A stretch of DNA of 64,000 nucleotides from Paracoccaceae bacterium (lineage in GTDB: Bacteria; Pseudomonadota; Alphaproteobacteria; Rhodobacterales; Rhodobacteraceae). The notes under the pieces were generated by a model, which had not been told where the DNA came from, made no database searches, and saw only the letters and a list, made by a program, of their open reading frames with translations. Positions 10,555 to 20,641 of this stretch are shown here, in pieces. Numbering within the stretch: the first letter of the stretch is position 1; each line of letters begins with the position of its first letter. A program made the position numbers and the translations under genes. Location of the stretch: positions 1-64,000 of the forward strand of contig CANBRQ010000003.1 of the NCBI GenBank assembly GCA_947371955.1, given 5' to 3'.

Positions 10555-11982
10555 TCAGTCATCCTTGCCGTTGAAGACAGTGTCTTTGTACACGCGTTCG
10601 GCTTTCGAGCTTTCTGTCCCCTCCGCATCGCTGATCCACAGGCGCAGCGGCAGGTGGTGGGCACTGGCGGCCACGGTTCCCGCCTTGGCGGTCACGAAGA
10701 GCTTCTGCTCGCGAGTCTCGTTCGCCTTGACCAGAACGCGCAACTCTTCCGTGCCCTCCAGCGCCAGGGTCACATCGCCGCCCGAGGTGGCCGAGAAGGT
10801 GAACCAACGATCCTCGCCATGTTTGTTGCGCAGGCGCATGTCGAACGCGTTGCGGATCGACCCATCCGACAGCACCACGAAGGGCGGATTGCGGACCGGC
10901 GAGATGGAAACGTCAAGGTTGGCGCGCAGGAACAGGGCGACGATCAGGCCAATGCCGATGCCGGCCCACATGACGGTGTAAAGGATGGTGCGCGGACGCA
11001 GGATGTGCCGCCAGATCGACAGGTCCGCCTTGCCCGCCCTCTCCAGCGGCTCGTCGGTCAACGCGAGGTAGCCAATCAGGCCACGCGGCTTGCCGATCTT
11101 GTCCATGATGTCGTCACAGGCGTCGATGCAAAGGCCGCAGGTGATGCAGGCAAGCTGCTGGCCGTTGCGGATGTCGATGCCCATCGGGCAGACGTTCACG
11201 CAGGCCATGCAGTCGATGCAATCGCCGTTGCCTGCCACGCTCTGCTTGCCGCGCGGCTCTCCGCGCCAGTCGCGGTAGCCGATGGTGATGGTGTCTTCGT
11301 CCATCATCGCGGCCTGGATGCGCGGCCAAGGGCAGGCATAGATGCAGATCTGCTCGCGGGCGAAGCCGCCGAAGAAGAAGGTGGTGAAGGTCAGGATGGC
11401 CATGGTGATATAGGCCGCCGGATGCGCGGTGCCGTGGATCAGGTTCCAGAACAGCGTCGGCGCATCGGTGAAGTAGAAGACCCAGGCCCCGCCGGTCGCC
11501 AGACCGATCAGCAGCCAGATTGACCACTTTATGCCGTTCTTGATCAGCTTTTCCCAGTTCCACGGCTGCCGGTGCAGGCGGATGCGGGCGTTGCGGTCGC
11601 CTTCGATCCAACGCTCCACCAGAATGTACAGGTCGGTCCACACGGTCTGCGGGCAGGCGTATCCGCACCAAACGCGGCCAGCGGCGGAGGTGAACAGGAA
11701 CAGGCCAAGACCCGCCATGATCAGAAGGCCAGCCACAAAGTAGAACTCATGCGGCCAGATTTCGATCATGAAGAAGAAGAACCGACGCGAGGAGATGTCC
11801 AGCAGCACGGCCTGATCGGGCATCTGCGGCCCACGGTCCCAGCGGATCAGGGGGGTCAGGTAGTAGATGCCCAGCATGACGGCCATCAGCCACCATTTGA
11901 GCGTGCGGAACTTTCCCTTCACCCGACGGGGGAATATGGGTTCGCGTGCCGCATAAAGGCTCGGTTCTTCTGTCGTCGACAT
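10555..11982 (-). CDS. ccoG: cbb3 oxidase accessory protein CcoG (FixG/RdxA), polyferredoxin
   Basis: CGYACPQTVWTDLY, CIDCMACVNVCPMGIDIRNGQQLACITCGLCIDACD. Confidence 0.96.
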   Translation of the reverse strand: MSTTEEPSLYAAREPIFPRRVKGKFRTLKWWLMAVMLGIYYLTPLIRWDRGPQMPDQAVLLDISSRRFFFFMIEIWPHEFYFVAGLLIMAGLGLFLFTSAAGRVWCGYACPQTVWTDLYILVERWIEGDRNARIRLHRQPWNWEKLIKNGIKWSIWLLIGLATGGAWVFYFTDAPTLFWNLIHGTAHPAAYITMAILTFTTFFFGGFAREQICIYACPWPRIQAAMMDEDTITIGYRDWRGEPRGKQSVAGNGDCIDCMACVNVCPMGIDIRNGQQLACITCGLCIDACDDIMDKIGKPRGLIGYLALTDEPLERAGKADLSIWRHILRPRTILYTVMWAGIGIGLIVALFLRANLDVSISPVRNPPFVVLSDGSIRNAFDMRLRNKHGEDRWFTFSATSGGDVTLALEGTEELRVLVKANETREQKLFVTAKAGTVAASAHHLPLRLWISDAEGTESSKAERVYKDTVFNGKDD

Positions 11983-12035
11983 TTCTTCATTCCTGTTCGC
12001 CCTCTGGCTTCTGCACCGCAGCACGCAGGGGCGCC

Positions 12036-12049
12036 TTGACTTATATCAA
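12036..12049. promoter_or_regulatory. FNR/FnrL-type box upstream of ccoG
   Basis: TTGACTTATATCAA is an exact TTGA-N6-TCAA, 54 nt upstream of the ccoG start. Confidence 0.88.
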
Positions 12050-12149
12050 CCCGGCCACTGATTGGCCGCCGTTGTGAAAAAACGGGGCATGGCACAGACC
12101 AGCCCCGCAAAGTTCAGGTTGGGAAAGAAACAACCCGTCGCGCCGGGTC

Positions 12150-12237
12150 GGGAAGAAAGAAGCACCGGCACCCCAGGAACCGCGCGAACAGGAGGGTGCC
12201 GGTGCCCATGACGCCCGGGGACAGGCCCCGGGCGTCA
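12150..12237 (-). terminator. Tandem stem-loops ending ccoNOQP
   Basis: TGACGCCCGGGG/CCCCGGGCGTCA (12209-12237) then GCACCGGCACCC/GGGTGCCGGTGC (12162-12205). On the minus strand the second is followed by TTCTTTCTTCC. Confidence 0.78.
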
Positions 12238-12247
12238 CAGCTCGGTG

Positions 12248-13183
12248 TTACTCGCCGCCGCCAAGGCTGTGGACGTAGACGGCCACGGCGCGGATTTCGT
12301 CTTCGGTCAGGCGCGGCTTGCTGCCTTCCGGGGCATAGCCCCAGCTTGGCATGACGCCACCGCGACCGAACTTGATGGTCTGGGTCAGCGTGGCCTCGTC
12401 GCCGCCATACAGCCAGATCGCATCCGTCAGGTTGGGCGAGCCCATGTCACGGTTGCCCTTGCCGTCGGGATTGTGACAGGCCGCGCAGTTGTCTGTGAAG
12501 ATCTGAGTCCCAGCGGTGGCTTTCGCTTCGTCCGCCGTTTGGCCAGAGATTTTCAGGACATAGTTGACGGCCTGACCCACCTGTTCATCGGTCAGCTTGG
12601 CCGTGGCCACGTCAGCCAAGGCTCCGGTGGCCTTGTCAGACCAAGCCGGCATGTAAATACCCACGTTGCGGGCCTCCGGGTCGACCGTGTTGCGCACGCC
12701 ATGCGTGACCGTGGTGTGGATCGCATCAATCGCCCCACCGTAGAGCCAGTCGTTGTCCAGAAGGTTCGGATAGCCCTTGCCCTGCACACCCGCCGCCCCC
12801 GCGCCATGGCACGGCGCGCAGTTGGTGGCGAAGATCGACTTGCCGGCGTCCAGTGCATAGGCCTTGAGGCTGGCATCCCCTTCGATGGCCGTCAGGTCGG
12901 CGGCGACCAGCTTGGCCTTGATCGGCGCGTTCATCTCATCAAAGGCCTTGATGTCCTTTTCGACGTCCAGCCGGGTCGATGCATGAAGCAGGCCGGGCGT
13001 CGCGCCGTGGATCAGCGGCCATGCCGGATAGGCGATGGCATAACCCAAAGCGTAGAGGATGCAGAGATAGAACACCCAGACCCACCAGCGCGGCAGGGGG
13101 TTGTTCAACTCCTCAATCCCGTCCCACGAATGGCCGGTGGTGCCGACCTTGTCTTTCGGGTCTTCCTTGATTGGCTTGGCCAT
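12248..13183 (-). CDS. ccoP: cbb3-type cytochrome c oxidase subunit III
   Basis: Two CxxCH haem motifs (CAPCH, CAACH); GTTGHSWDGIEELNNPLPRWWVWVFY N-terminus. Confidence 0.97.
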   Translation of the reverse strand: MAKPIKEDPKDKVGTTGHSWDGIEELNNPLPRWWVWVFYLCILYALGYAIAYPAWPLIHGATPGLLHASTRLDVEKDIKAFDEMNAPIKAKLVAADLTAIEGDASLKAYALDAGKSIFATNCAPCHGAGAAGVQGKGYPNLLDNDWLYGGAIDAIHTTVTHGVRNTVDPEARNVGIYMPAWSDKATGALADVATAKLTDEQVGQAVNYVLKISGQTADEAKATAGTQIFTDNCAACHNPDGKGNRDMGSPNLTDAIWLYGGDEATLTQTIKFGRGGVMPSWGYAPEGSKPRLTEDEIRAVAVYVHSLGGGE

Positions 13184-13186
13184 GGC

Positions 13187-13378
13187 TCAGGCCTCCTTCG
13201 AAGGTCCGGGCACTGGCCCGGGTTTCTTGTCATGCTTGAAGATCACGTTGGCCGCATCCTGATGGATGACTTTGCTGCCAGGCCGGAAGGCCCAGAGTGC
13301 GGCACCTACGAAGAACACCGTCAGGGCAAGAAGCGCCCAGCTGTCGGCCATTTCGCGCAAGAGAGTATACAGATCCAT
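13187..13378 (-). CDS. ccoQ: cbb3-type cytochrome c oxidase subunit CcoQ
   Basis: 63-aa single-TM protein between ccoO and ccoP. Confidence 0.93.
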   Translation of the reverse strand: MDLYTLLREMADSWALLALTVFFVGAALWAFRPGSKVIHQDAANVIFKHDKKPGPVPGPSKEA

Positions 13379-13386
13379 GATCCCCC

Positions 13387-14115
13387 CTACCGTGACGCGT
13401 CAGGCGTGAAGGTCGAGAAGTCGACCAGCGTGCCCAGCATTTGCAGATAGGCCACCAGTGCATCCATCTCGGTCAGCTCTGGTTGGCCGTCGAAGTTGGC
13501 GACGGTCACCTTGTTGCCGTAGCGTGCAATCAGGCCGGTGCTGTCCCCGTCCGGATTGTCCTGTGCGGCAAAGTCAGCCTTGGCATTGGTGATTTCATCA
13601 TCCGTGTAGGGCACGCCGACCATGCGATGTGTCGACATCTCTTGCGCCATATACTGCGGATCGATCGGCGTGGTGGCGAGGAAGGCGTATTTCGGCATGA
13701 CCGATTCCGGCACGATGACCTGCGGGTTCGACAGGTGGTCGACGTGCCACGAGTTCGAATACTTCCCGCCGACCCGCGCCAGATCAGGCCCGGTGCGCTT
13801 GGATCCCCACTGGAACGGATGGTCGTATTCCGACTCCGCCGCCAGCGAGTAGTGGCCATAGCGTTCGACCTCGTCCCGCATGGGGCGGATCATCTGGCTG
13901 TGGCAGACGTAGCAGCCTTCACGGATGAAGATGTCACGGCCCGCCAGTTCGAGGGGCGTGTAGGGCCGCATGCCCTGCACGGTCTCGATGGTGTTTTGCA
14001 GATAGAACAGCGGTACGATCTGCACCAGACCGCCAATCGTCACCACCAGGAAAGACAGCACCAGAAGCAGCGTGGCGTTCTTTTCGATGATCTTGTGTTT
14101 GTCGAGAAAAGCCAT
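13387..14115 (-). CDS. ccoO: cbb3-type cytochrome c oxidase subunit II
   Basis: [57 protein letters not shown]. Confidence 0.98.
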   Translation of the reverse strand: MAFLDKHKIIEKNATLLLVLSFLVVTIGGLVQIVPLFYLQNTIETVQGMRPYTPLELAGRDIFIREGCYVCHSQMIRPMRDEVERYGHYSLAAESEYDHPFQWGSKRTGPDLARVGGKYSNSWHVDHLSNPQVIVPESVMPKYAFLATTPIDPQYMAQEMSTHRMVGVPYTDDEITNAKADFAAQDNPDGDSTGLIARYGNKVTVANFDGQPELTEMDALVAYLQMLGTLVDFSTFTPDASR

Positions 14116-14128
14116 GTTCCGCGCCCCC

Positions 14129-15730
14129 TTATTCAGCCGGAACGCCGGCGTAGGCAGCGGCCCGCTGGGGCTGTGCGTTCACCGTCATCCAAAGGTTGTA
14201 GATCATGATCAGCGCGCCGCTCAGGTACATCGCCCCGCCCAGACCGCGAACCACATACATCGGGAACTTGGCAGCCACGGTGTCGACGAAGGCGTTCACA
14301 AGGAAGCCGTTCGCATCCACTTCGCGCCACATCAGGCCCTCCATGATACCCGAGACCCACATCGAGGCCGCGTAAAGCACGATCCCGATCGTAGCCAGCC
14401 AGAAGTGCCACGACACCAGTTTCAGGCTGTACAGCCCGTCACGGTTCCACAGACGCGGGGTGAGGAAGTACAGAACCGAGAAGGTGATCATCCCGTTCCA
14501 GCCCAAAGCACCCGAGTGCACGTGGCCGATGGTCCAGTCCGTATAGTGCGACAGGCTGTTGACCGCCTTGATCGACATGACCGGGCCTTCGAAGGTCGAC
14601 ATCCCGTAAAAACCTATGGCGATCACCATCATCCGCACAACGGGGTCAGTGCGCAGCTTGTCCCAGGCGCCAGACAGCGTCATCAAGCCGTTGATCATGC
14701 CACCCCAAGACGGCATCCACAGCATGATCGAGAACACCATGCCGAGGGTCGAGGCCCAATCGGGCAGTGCCGTATAGTGCAGGTGGTGCGGACCGGCCCA
14801 GATATACAGGAAGATCAGCGCCCAGAAGTGGATGATCGACAGCTTGTAGCTGTAGACGGGACGTTCGACTTGTTTCGGCACGAAGTAGTACATCATGCCA
14901 AGGAAGCCGGCGGTCAGGAAGAAGCCCACGGCGTTGTGGCCATACCACCACTGCACCATGGCGTCTTGCACGCCGGAATAGATCGGCACCGACACCGAAC
15001 TGAAGATCGAGATCGGAATGGCCGCGTTGTTGACGATGTGCAGCATGGCCACCGTCACTATCATCGACAGGTAGAACCAGTTCGCCACATAGATATGCGG
15101 CTCGCGGCGCATGACCAAAGTGCCGACAAACACGAACAGGAACGCCACCCAGACCACGGCGATCCAGATGTCGATGTACCAGACCGTTTCCGCGTATTCC
15201 TTGCCCTCGGTCCCGCCCAGAATATAGGACGACGCCGCCAGCACGATCATCAGTTGCCAGCCCCAGAACACGAACCAGCCCAGATTGCCGCCCCACAACC
15301 GCGCGGCGCTGGTGCGCTGCACGACGTAGAACGCACTCATAATCAGCGCGTTGCCCCCGAAGGCGAAAATCACCGCCGAGGTGTGCAAGGGCCGCAACCG
15401 GCCGAAGTTGATGATGCCATCCGTCCAGTTGCCCAGGTTGAGCGACGGAAACGCCAACTGGAAGGCGATGACCACCCCCACCAGAAAGCCCACAACGCCC
15501 CAGAATGACGTCGCAATGACCCCGGCCCGGATAACCCCATCCTGATATTCATTGGGGTTGGCCGTCTTGTCTTCGCCCACATGGCGCAACACATAAATGA
15601 AGGTGATCGTCGCAGCGATCGCCACTTCTATGGCGTTGACCATGTAGGGAAGATCGTGCGCGTAATTGGCAGCAATGGCGGCCAGAATGGCCACCGCCGC
15701 CAGCACGATCAGTTTCACGTAATCCCACAT
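14129..15730 (-). CDS. ccoN: cbb3-type cytochrome c oxidase subunit I
   Basis: 12-TM haem-copper oxidase subunit; [51 protein letters not shown]. Confidence 0.98.
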   Translation of the reverse strand: MWDYVKLIVLAAVAILAAIAANYAHDLPYMVNAIEVAIAATITFIYVLRHVGEDKTANPNEYQDGVIRAGVIATSFWGVVGFLVGVVIAFQLAFPSLNLGNWTDGIINFGRLRPLHTSAVIFAFGGNALIMSAFYVVQRTSAARLWGGNLGWFVFWGWQLMIVLAASSYILGGTEGKEYAETVWYIDIWIAVVWVAFLFVFVGTLVMRREPHIYVANWFYLSMIVTVAMLHIVNNAAIPISIFSSVSVPIYSGVQDAMVQWWYGHNAVGFFLTAGFLGMMYYFVPKQVERPVYSYKLSIIHFWALIFLYIWAGPHHLHYTALPDWASTLGMVFSIMLWMPSWGGMINGLMTLSGAWDKLRTDPVVRMMVIAIGFYGMSTFEGPVMSIKAVNSLSHYTDWTIGHVHSGALGWNGMITFSVLYFLTPRLWNRDGLYSLKLVSWHFWLATIGIVLYAASMWVSGIMEGLMWREVDANGFLVNAFVDTVAAKFPMYVVRGLGGAMYLSGALIMIYNLWMTVNAQPQRAAAYAGVPAE

Positions 15731-15834
15731 TTCCTTATCCCTTCGTCCCCTGACCCCGGACGCAGTGCGAGTCGACGCACTCCGATCAAAGGTTCTGACA
15801 GGTTGAGGTTTTGCAGGTGCAGCGGCACACCGCC

Positions 15835-15848
15835 TTGATCCATATCAA
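15835..15848. promoter_or_regulatory. FNR/FnrL-type box between ccoN and usp
   Basis: TTGATCCATATCAA is an exact TTGA-N6-TCAA. Confidence 0.88.
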
Positions 15849-15866
15849 CTGCGCGTGATGGGCCAG

Positions 15867-15880
15867 ATGATCCGTATCAA
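15867..15880. promoter_or_regulatory. Degenerate second FNR-like box
   Basis: ATGATCCGTATCAA has one mismatch to TTGA-N6-TCAA; centre is 32 bp from the perfect box. Confidence 0.5.
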
Positions 15881-15934
15881 TGCGCCACCGGGCCAGACCT
15901 GCCATTTTGAGCCCATTCCCGAATTTCGGAGGCT

Positions 15935-16804
15935 ATGATGACCTACAAAACCATTCTGACCGTTGTGACCGACCCCAACATGGCCGAGTGCTCGATCCGT
16001 GCTGCGGCGCAGATGGCCTTGGGTTTCGATGCCCATCTGGAGGTGCTGGCTCTGGGCGTGGATCAAACGCAGGTCGGCTACTCTTACATCGGGGCCGGGG
16101 CCGTTCTGACCGAGTTCTCGCTGGAACGTGCCGAGGCGGATGCCCGCGCTGCTGCCGATGCGGCAACCAAGATCCTGAACGGCATCGACGCTGGCCTGCG
16201 CTTCAGCATTGAAACCGTGGTGGCCGAGATGGGCAGCCTGATGGCCGTGGTGGGCAATGCCGCCAGTTTCGTCGATCTGGTGGTGCAGGGGCGCCCCTAC
16301 AGTTCGGGCCAGAGCTATCAGGCCGAAGCCGTGATCGAGGCCGCCTTGTTCGAGGGCCGCGCCCCGGTGCTGATCATCCCGGAAACCCTGCTGGGCAAGA
16401 CCAACAAACTGGAGCATCTGGCCACCCCGCGCCGCGTGCTACTGGCCTGGAACCAAAGCACCGAGGCGCTCGTGGCGGCCAAGCGCGCCCTGCCCTTGCT
16501 TAAACAGGCCGATCTGGTCGATGTGACCGTGGTGGACCCGCCGTCACGTGGCCCGGAACGCTCGGACCCGGGCGGGCTTTTGTGCCAATACCTTGTCCGG
16601 CACGGCGTCAAGGCGCAGGTCTCGGTTCTGGCCAAGACCATGCCGAAAGTCTCGGAAGTGCTGGCCCGGCATGCGCTGGAAGAAGGTTGCGACATGATGG
16701 TGATGGGGGCCTATGGCCACTCGCGCTTGCGGGAAGCGGTCTTGGGTGGGGCGACGCGAGCCGCGCTGGAGAACTCGGTGATCCCGGTGTTGATGGCGCA
16801 TTGA
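15935..16804 (+). CDS. Universal stress protein family
   Basis: Tandem Usp-like domain with C-terminal MVMGAYGHSRLREAVLGGATRAALENSVIPVLMAH. Confidence 0.92.
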   Translation: MMTYKTILTVVTDPNMAECSIRAAAQMALGFDAHLEVLALGVDQTQVGYSYIGAGAVLTEFSLERAEADARAAADAATKILNGIDAGLRFSIETVVAEMGSLMAVVGNAASFVDLVVQGRPYSSGQSYQAEAVIEAALFEGRAPVLIIPETLLGKTNKLEHLATPRRVLLAWNQSTEALVAAKRALPLLKQADLVDVTVVDPPSRGPERSDPGGLLCQYLVRHGVKAQVSVLAKTMPKVSEVLARHALEEGCDMMVMGAYGHSRLREAVLGGATRAALENSVIPVLMAH

Positions 16805-16821
16805 TCATCTGACCGAGACTG

Positions 16822-16858
16822 GGACGCGCAGGTTGCAGGACCTGCGCGTCCTTCTGTT
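16822..16858 (+). terminator. Rho-independent terminator after usp
   Basis: GGACGCGCAGGT-TGCAGG-ACCTGCGCGTCC (12-bp perfect stem) followed by TTCTGTTT. Confidence 0.8.
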
Positions 16859-16867
16859 TGCAGGCTT

Positions 16868-17917
16868 TCAGGCCACCGGAGTCCAGATCACATCGTCGAT
16901 CCGCGGCGCATGGGTGGCCAGCATGACCAAACGGTCAAAGCCCAAGGCAATGCCCGATGCATCCGGCATATGGGCCAGAGCCGCGAGAAAATCCTCGTCC
17001 AGCGGATAACGCTCGCCATACACGCGCTGCTTTTCATCCATCTCCGCCTCGAACCGACGGCGCTGTTCGTCCGGATTGGTCAATTCACCAAAGCCGTTGG
17101 CCAGTTCCACCCCGCAGGCATAAAGCTCGAACCGCTCCGCCAGCCGCGGATCGTCGGGCGCACGGCGGGCAAGGGCGGCTTCAGCGGCAGGGTAACGGTC
17201 CAGAATGGTCGGGCGGCCAAGACCCAGATGCGGCTCGACCCGCGCCACCAGTACCCGAGACAGAAGGTCGGACCAGGTGTCATCCTCGGCCGCCCGCAGC
17301 CCCACCGCCGTAAGCTGCGCCGCAAGCGCCGCCACATCGGTGCTGGCATCGGGGTGGATCGAGGCAAGCAGGTCGACCCCGGCATGGCGCTGCAAAGCCT
17401 CCACCACGCCCAGCCGTTCCGGTGGGGCGAAAGGGTCGCAGGTCAGGTCGCGGTGCCGCAGGTCAGTAGTGCCAGCCGCACGGCAGGCCAGTTGCATGAG
17501 ATCGACGCAGTCCTGCATCAACTCGGTATAGTGCGCGCCAACGCGGTACCATTCCAGCATGGTAAACTCGGGCGAGTGCCGCACCCCGCGTTCGCGGTTG
17601 CGCCAGACATGGGTCAGGGCGAAGATTCGCTCTTCCCCCGCCGCCAGCAGCTTCTTCATGGCAAATTCCGGCGAGGTGTGCAGATACATCGTCTGCGGCA
17701 CCCCGTCATTGCCGATGGCTTGCGTGGCAAAGCCATGCAGATGCGCCTCGTTTCCGGGGCTGATCTGCAGGGCAGCGGGGTCGACCTCCAGAAAATCCCG
17801 GGCCCCAAACCATTGACGAAGGCCGGATTGGATGCGGCCCCGGGCCAGAAGGGCAGGCCTGCGGTCGGCGTGACGCGCGCGGTCCCACCACGGAGCCCGA
17901 CGATGCGAATCTGTCAT
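16868..17917 (-). CDS. epmA: EF-P lysine ligase-like protein (EpmA/GenX)
   Basis: Class II LysRS-like catalytic domain without the anticodon-binding domain (350 aa; [16 protein letters not shown]); next to efp. Confidence 0.9.
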   Translation of the reverse strand: MTDSHRRAPWWDRARHADRRPALLARGRIQSGLRQWFGARDFLEVDPAALQISPGNEAHLHGFATQAIGNDGVPQTMYLHTSPEFAMKKLLAAGEERIFALTHVWRNRERGVRHSPEFTMLEWYRVGAHYTELMQDCVDLMQLACRAAGTTDLRHRDLTCDPFAPPERLGVVEALQRHAGVDLLASIHPDASTDVAALAAQLTAVGLRAAEDDTWSDLLSRVLVARVEPHLGLGRPTILDRYPAAEAALARRAPDDPRLAERFELYACGVELANGFGELTNPDEQRRRFEAEMDEKQRVYGERYPLDEDFLAALAHMPDASGIALGFDRLVMLATHAPRIDDVIWTPVA

Positions 17918-18017
17918 GCTGCTTCTCTCTGGCGATTTGCCGCAAATAGGGGTAAAGGCTCCGCCGATACGGCCTCTCCTTAGCGACCGGGGCCAAGGGA
18001 AACAAGGAATCCGTTAC

Positions 18018-18584
18018 GTGAAGGTCATCGCATCCTCGCTCCGCAAGGGCAATATCGTCGAACTGGACAACAAGCTTTATGTGGTCCTGAAGTCGGAAAA
18101 CTTCCACCCCGGTAAAGGCACACCGACGACCTCGGTCGACATGCGCCGGATTTCGGATGGTGTGAAGGTGGCCGAACGCTGGCGGACGACCGAAATGGTC
18201 GAGAAAGCCACCGTGGACGAGCGGGAATATGACTTCCTCTACGAAGACTCGGAAGGCTTCCACTTCATGGAACCCCTGAGCTACGACCAGATCACTGTCT
18301 CCGAAGACGTCGTGGGCGACAGCAAGGTCTTCCTAGGCGAGGGTGTCAAAGCCTATGTCCAGACTTTCGACGGCGTGGCCATCGCCATCACCCTGCCGCT
18401 GAAGGCCGTGGTCGAAATCGCCGAAACCGAACCGGTAACCAAGGGCCAGACGGCCTCGTCGTCCTACAAGCCCGCGATCTGCACCAACGGCCTGCGTGTT
18501 CTCGTTCCGCCGCATATCGGTGCAGGCACCAAGATCATCATCAACACCGAAGACTTCACCTATCAGGAACGCGCCAAGGACTGA
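18018..18584 (+). CDS. efp: Elongation factor P
   Basis: [48 protein letters not shown] start at 18018. Confidence 0.96.
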   Translation: MKVIASSLRKGNIVELDNKLYVVLKSENFHPGKGTPTTSVDMRRISDGVKVAERWRTTEMVEKATVDEREYDFLYEDSEGFHFMEPLSYDQITVSEDVVGDSKVFLGEGVKAYVQTFDGVAIAITLPLKAVVEIAETEPVTKGQTASSSYKPAICTNGLRVLVPPHIGAGTKIIINTEDFTYQERAKD

Positions 18585-18602
18585 TGGTTCCTATTGGCAG
18601 AA

Positions 18603-18640
18603 ACAAAAGCCGGGGGCATCGAGCCCCCGGCTTTTGTGTT
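18603..18640 (+). terminator. Rho-independent terminator after efp
   Basis: ACAAAAGCCGGGGGC-atcga-GCCCCCGGCTTTTGT, 15-bp perfect stem with T-run inside the 3' arm. Confidence 0.9.
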
Positions 18641-18680
18641 ACCACGGAGCAGTCTTGATGCATCTGTCTGCTGCAACGTT

Positions 18681-18726
18681 CCCGGGGCCAGCCCCGGACC
18701 CCGGAGTATTTGGCAAGGAGCAAATG
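18681..18726 (+). repeat. Intergenic repeat family 1, copy A
   Basis: CCCGGGGCCAGCCCCGGACCCCGGAGTATTTGGCAAGGAGCAAATG. Confidence 0.65.
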
Positions 18727-18873
18727 CAAGAGTGCGCCCCGACAGGTGGCAGAATGGGCTGCTGCCGAATGGCCCTCCTGCCGGTGCGACTTGCTCCTTA
18801 CCGCCATCGGGACTCCTCCCTGTACGGCAACTGACAGCCTAATGGCAGATGGTTAACAACCGGTTACCCTCCG

Positions 18874-18930
18874 CCATTTGCTCCTTTTGAAATACTCTCG
18901 GGGGGCGCGGGGGGCAGACGGCCCCCCGCC
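18874..18930 (-). repeat. Intergenic repeat family 1, copy B, inverted relative to A
   Basis: Minus strand ...CCCCCCGAGAGTATTTCAAAAGGAGCAAATG shares GAGTATTT-N4-AGGAGCAAATG with copy A. Confidence 0.62.
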
Positions 18931-18961
18931 GTCGAACGGGAGACCGGGTCGGAGTCTGGCA

Positions 18962-20575
18962 TCAAGTTGTCAGTTTGACCGGTCCCGTCACCGGAAAGAA
19001 TGCCGCGGCATTCGCGGCAAGGGTCAGGCTGTTGGCGTTCAGCGTGGCTCCGAGTGACACGTCGAGGGGGGCGGCGATGCCCTGTGCCGTGATTGTCTGT
19101 GCCAGAGGCGAGAGGTTGAAGACGCAAAGCAGCGCCTCGCCATCCACTTCGCGGGTGAAGGCCAGCAGGGGCTCGGGCAGGTCGTGGAAGACCGTCTTGC
19201 CCTCAAGCAGAGGTTTGGAGCCTTTGCGGAAGGCCATGAGACTGCGGTAGGTCTCCAGCACGGAACCGGCGATGCCTTTCTGGCTGCCCACATTGCGCGC
19301 CAGTTGCGGGGCCTTTACCGGCAGCCACGGCTTGCCGGTAGAAAAGCCACCGCTGGGCGAGGCGTCCCAGACCATCGGCGTGCGGGTGTTGTCGCGGCCA
19401 ATGGGTTCCGGCCAGAAGTTGATGCCTTGCGGGTCGGTCAGTTCTTCCAGGCTGAGTTCTGTATCGGTCTGGCCGATTTCCTCGCCTTCCCACAGACAAA
19501 TCGAGCCCTGGAAGCTCAGCAGCAGGGCGCCAGCCTGTTTGGCAAGAGCATCCTGCGACACCCCGTGCTTGACCCAGCGGCTTGCGTGGCGCACAACGTC
19601 GTGGTTGGAGAAGGCCCACATCGGCCAGCCGTTCGGCGCACCGGTGAAGAAATCCGAAATGCGGCTGCGGAAGAAGGCGGCGGAGTAGTCGTAGCCCATC
19701 ATCTCGAAGCTGTAGCACTGATGCAGGCGGCCCGGCGCCGTATACTCGCCCATCATGCGGATGGCGTGGTGCATCTCTCCCATCTCACCCACGGTGGATT
19801 TGTCGGGGTATTCGTCCATCACGCGGCGGATGCGTTCCATCCACAGCAGGTTTTCGGGCTGGTTCTTCGAGAAGATGTGGTACTGCATGCCATAGGGGTT
19901 GCCCTCTGGCTCGGTCTTGACGCGATAGTCCGCCGGGTCGTTGCGCAAGAGCGCGTCCTTGTAGAAGTAGTTGACCGTGTCGAAGCGGAAGCCATCCACA
20001 CCGCGATCCAGCCAGAAACGCAGGACGCTTTCCATGTAGGCGACCACTTCTGGGTTGCGGAAGTTCAGCTCCGGCTGCTCCACCAGGAAGGAGTGCATGT
20101 AGTATTGCTTGCGCCGCGCATCCCAATGCCACGCAGGCCCGCCAAACACGGAAAGCCAGTTGTTGGGAGGGGTGCCGTCGTGGTTCGGGTCCTCCCAGAT
20201 GAACCAGTCCGCTTTGGGGTTGGTGCGGTCCTTGCGGGAGTCGACGAAGAAGGGGTGCTTGTCGGAACAATGGTTCAGCACCTGATCGATGATCACCTTC
20301 AGGCCCAGTTCATGGGCGCGCGTCACCAGCGCGTCGAAATCCGCCAGCGTGCCAAAGACCGGGTCGACGTTCACATAGTCGGACACGTCATAGCCCATGT
20401 CCTTCATCGGTGAGGTGAAGAAGGGCGACAGCCAGACGGCGTCACAACCCAGTTCGGCGATATGGTCCAGTCTGCGGGTGATGCCCGGCAGGTCGCCCAC
20501 GCCATCGCCGTTGTCGTCCTGAAACGACCGGGGATAGACCTGATATGTCACCGAGCCGCGCCACCATTCCGCCAT
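18962..20575 (-). CDS. GH13 alpha-glucosidase (oligo-1,6-glucosidase-like)
   Basis: SVTYQVYPRSFQDDNGDGVGDLPGIT, GVDGFRFDTVNYF, WAFSNHDVVRHASRW. Confidence 0.95.
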   Translation of the reverse strand: MAEWWRGSVTYQVYPRSFQDDNGDGVGDLPGITRRLDHIAELGCDAVWLSPFFTSPMKDMGYDVSDYVNVDPVFGTLADFDALVTRAHELGLKVIIDQVLNHCSDKHPFFVDSRKDRTNPKADWFIWEDPNHDGTPPNNWLSVFGGPAWHWDARRKQYYMHSFLVEQPELNFRNPEVVAYMESVLRFWLDRGVDGFRFDTVNYFYKDALLRNDPADYRVKTEPEGNPYGMQYHIFSKNQPENLLWMERIRRVMDEYPDKSTVGEMGEMHHAIRMMGEYTAPGRLHQCYSFEMMGYDYSAAFFRSRISDFFTGAPNGWPMWAFSNHDVVRHASRWVKHGVSQDALAKQAGALLLSFQGSICLWEGEEIGQTDTELSLEELTDPQGINFWPEPIGRDNTRTPMVWDASPSGGFSTGKPWLPVKAPQLARNVGSQKGIAGSVLETYRSLMAFRKGSKPLLEGKTVFHDLPEPLLAFTREVDGEALLCVFNLSPLAQTITAQGIAAPLDVSLGATLNANSLTLAANAAAFFPVTGPVKLTT

Positions 20576-20641
20576 GTCCATCTCCCCTATTCCGGATTCG
20601 GGCATAGCATAAGGCGGCGCGTTGCGCTGTTCAAACCGCTT

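Noticed and set aside
14072-15508. 478-aa plus ORF opposite ccoN
   Set aside because: His/Arg/Gln-rich antisense frame of a highly conserved gene.
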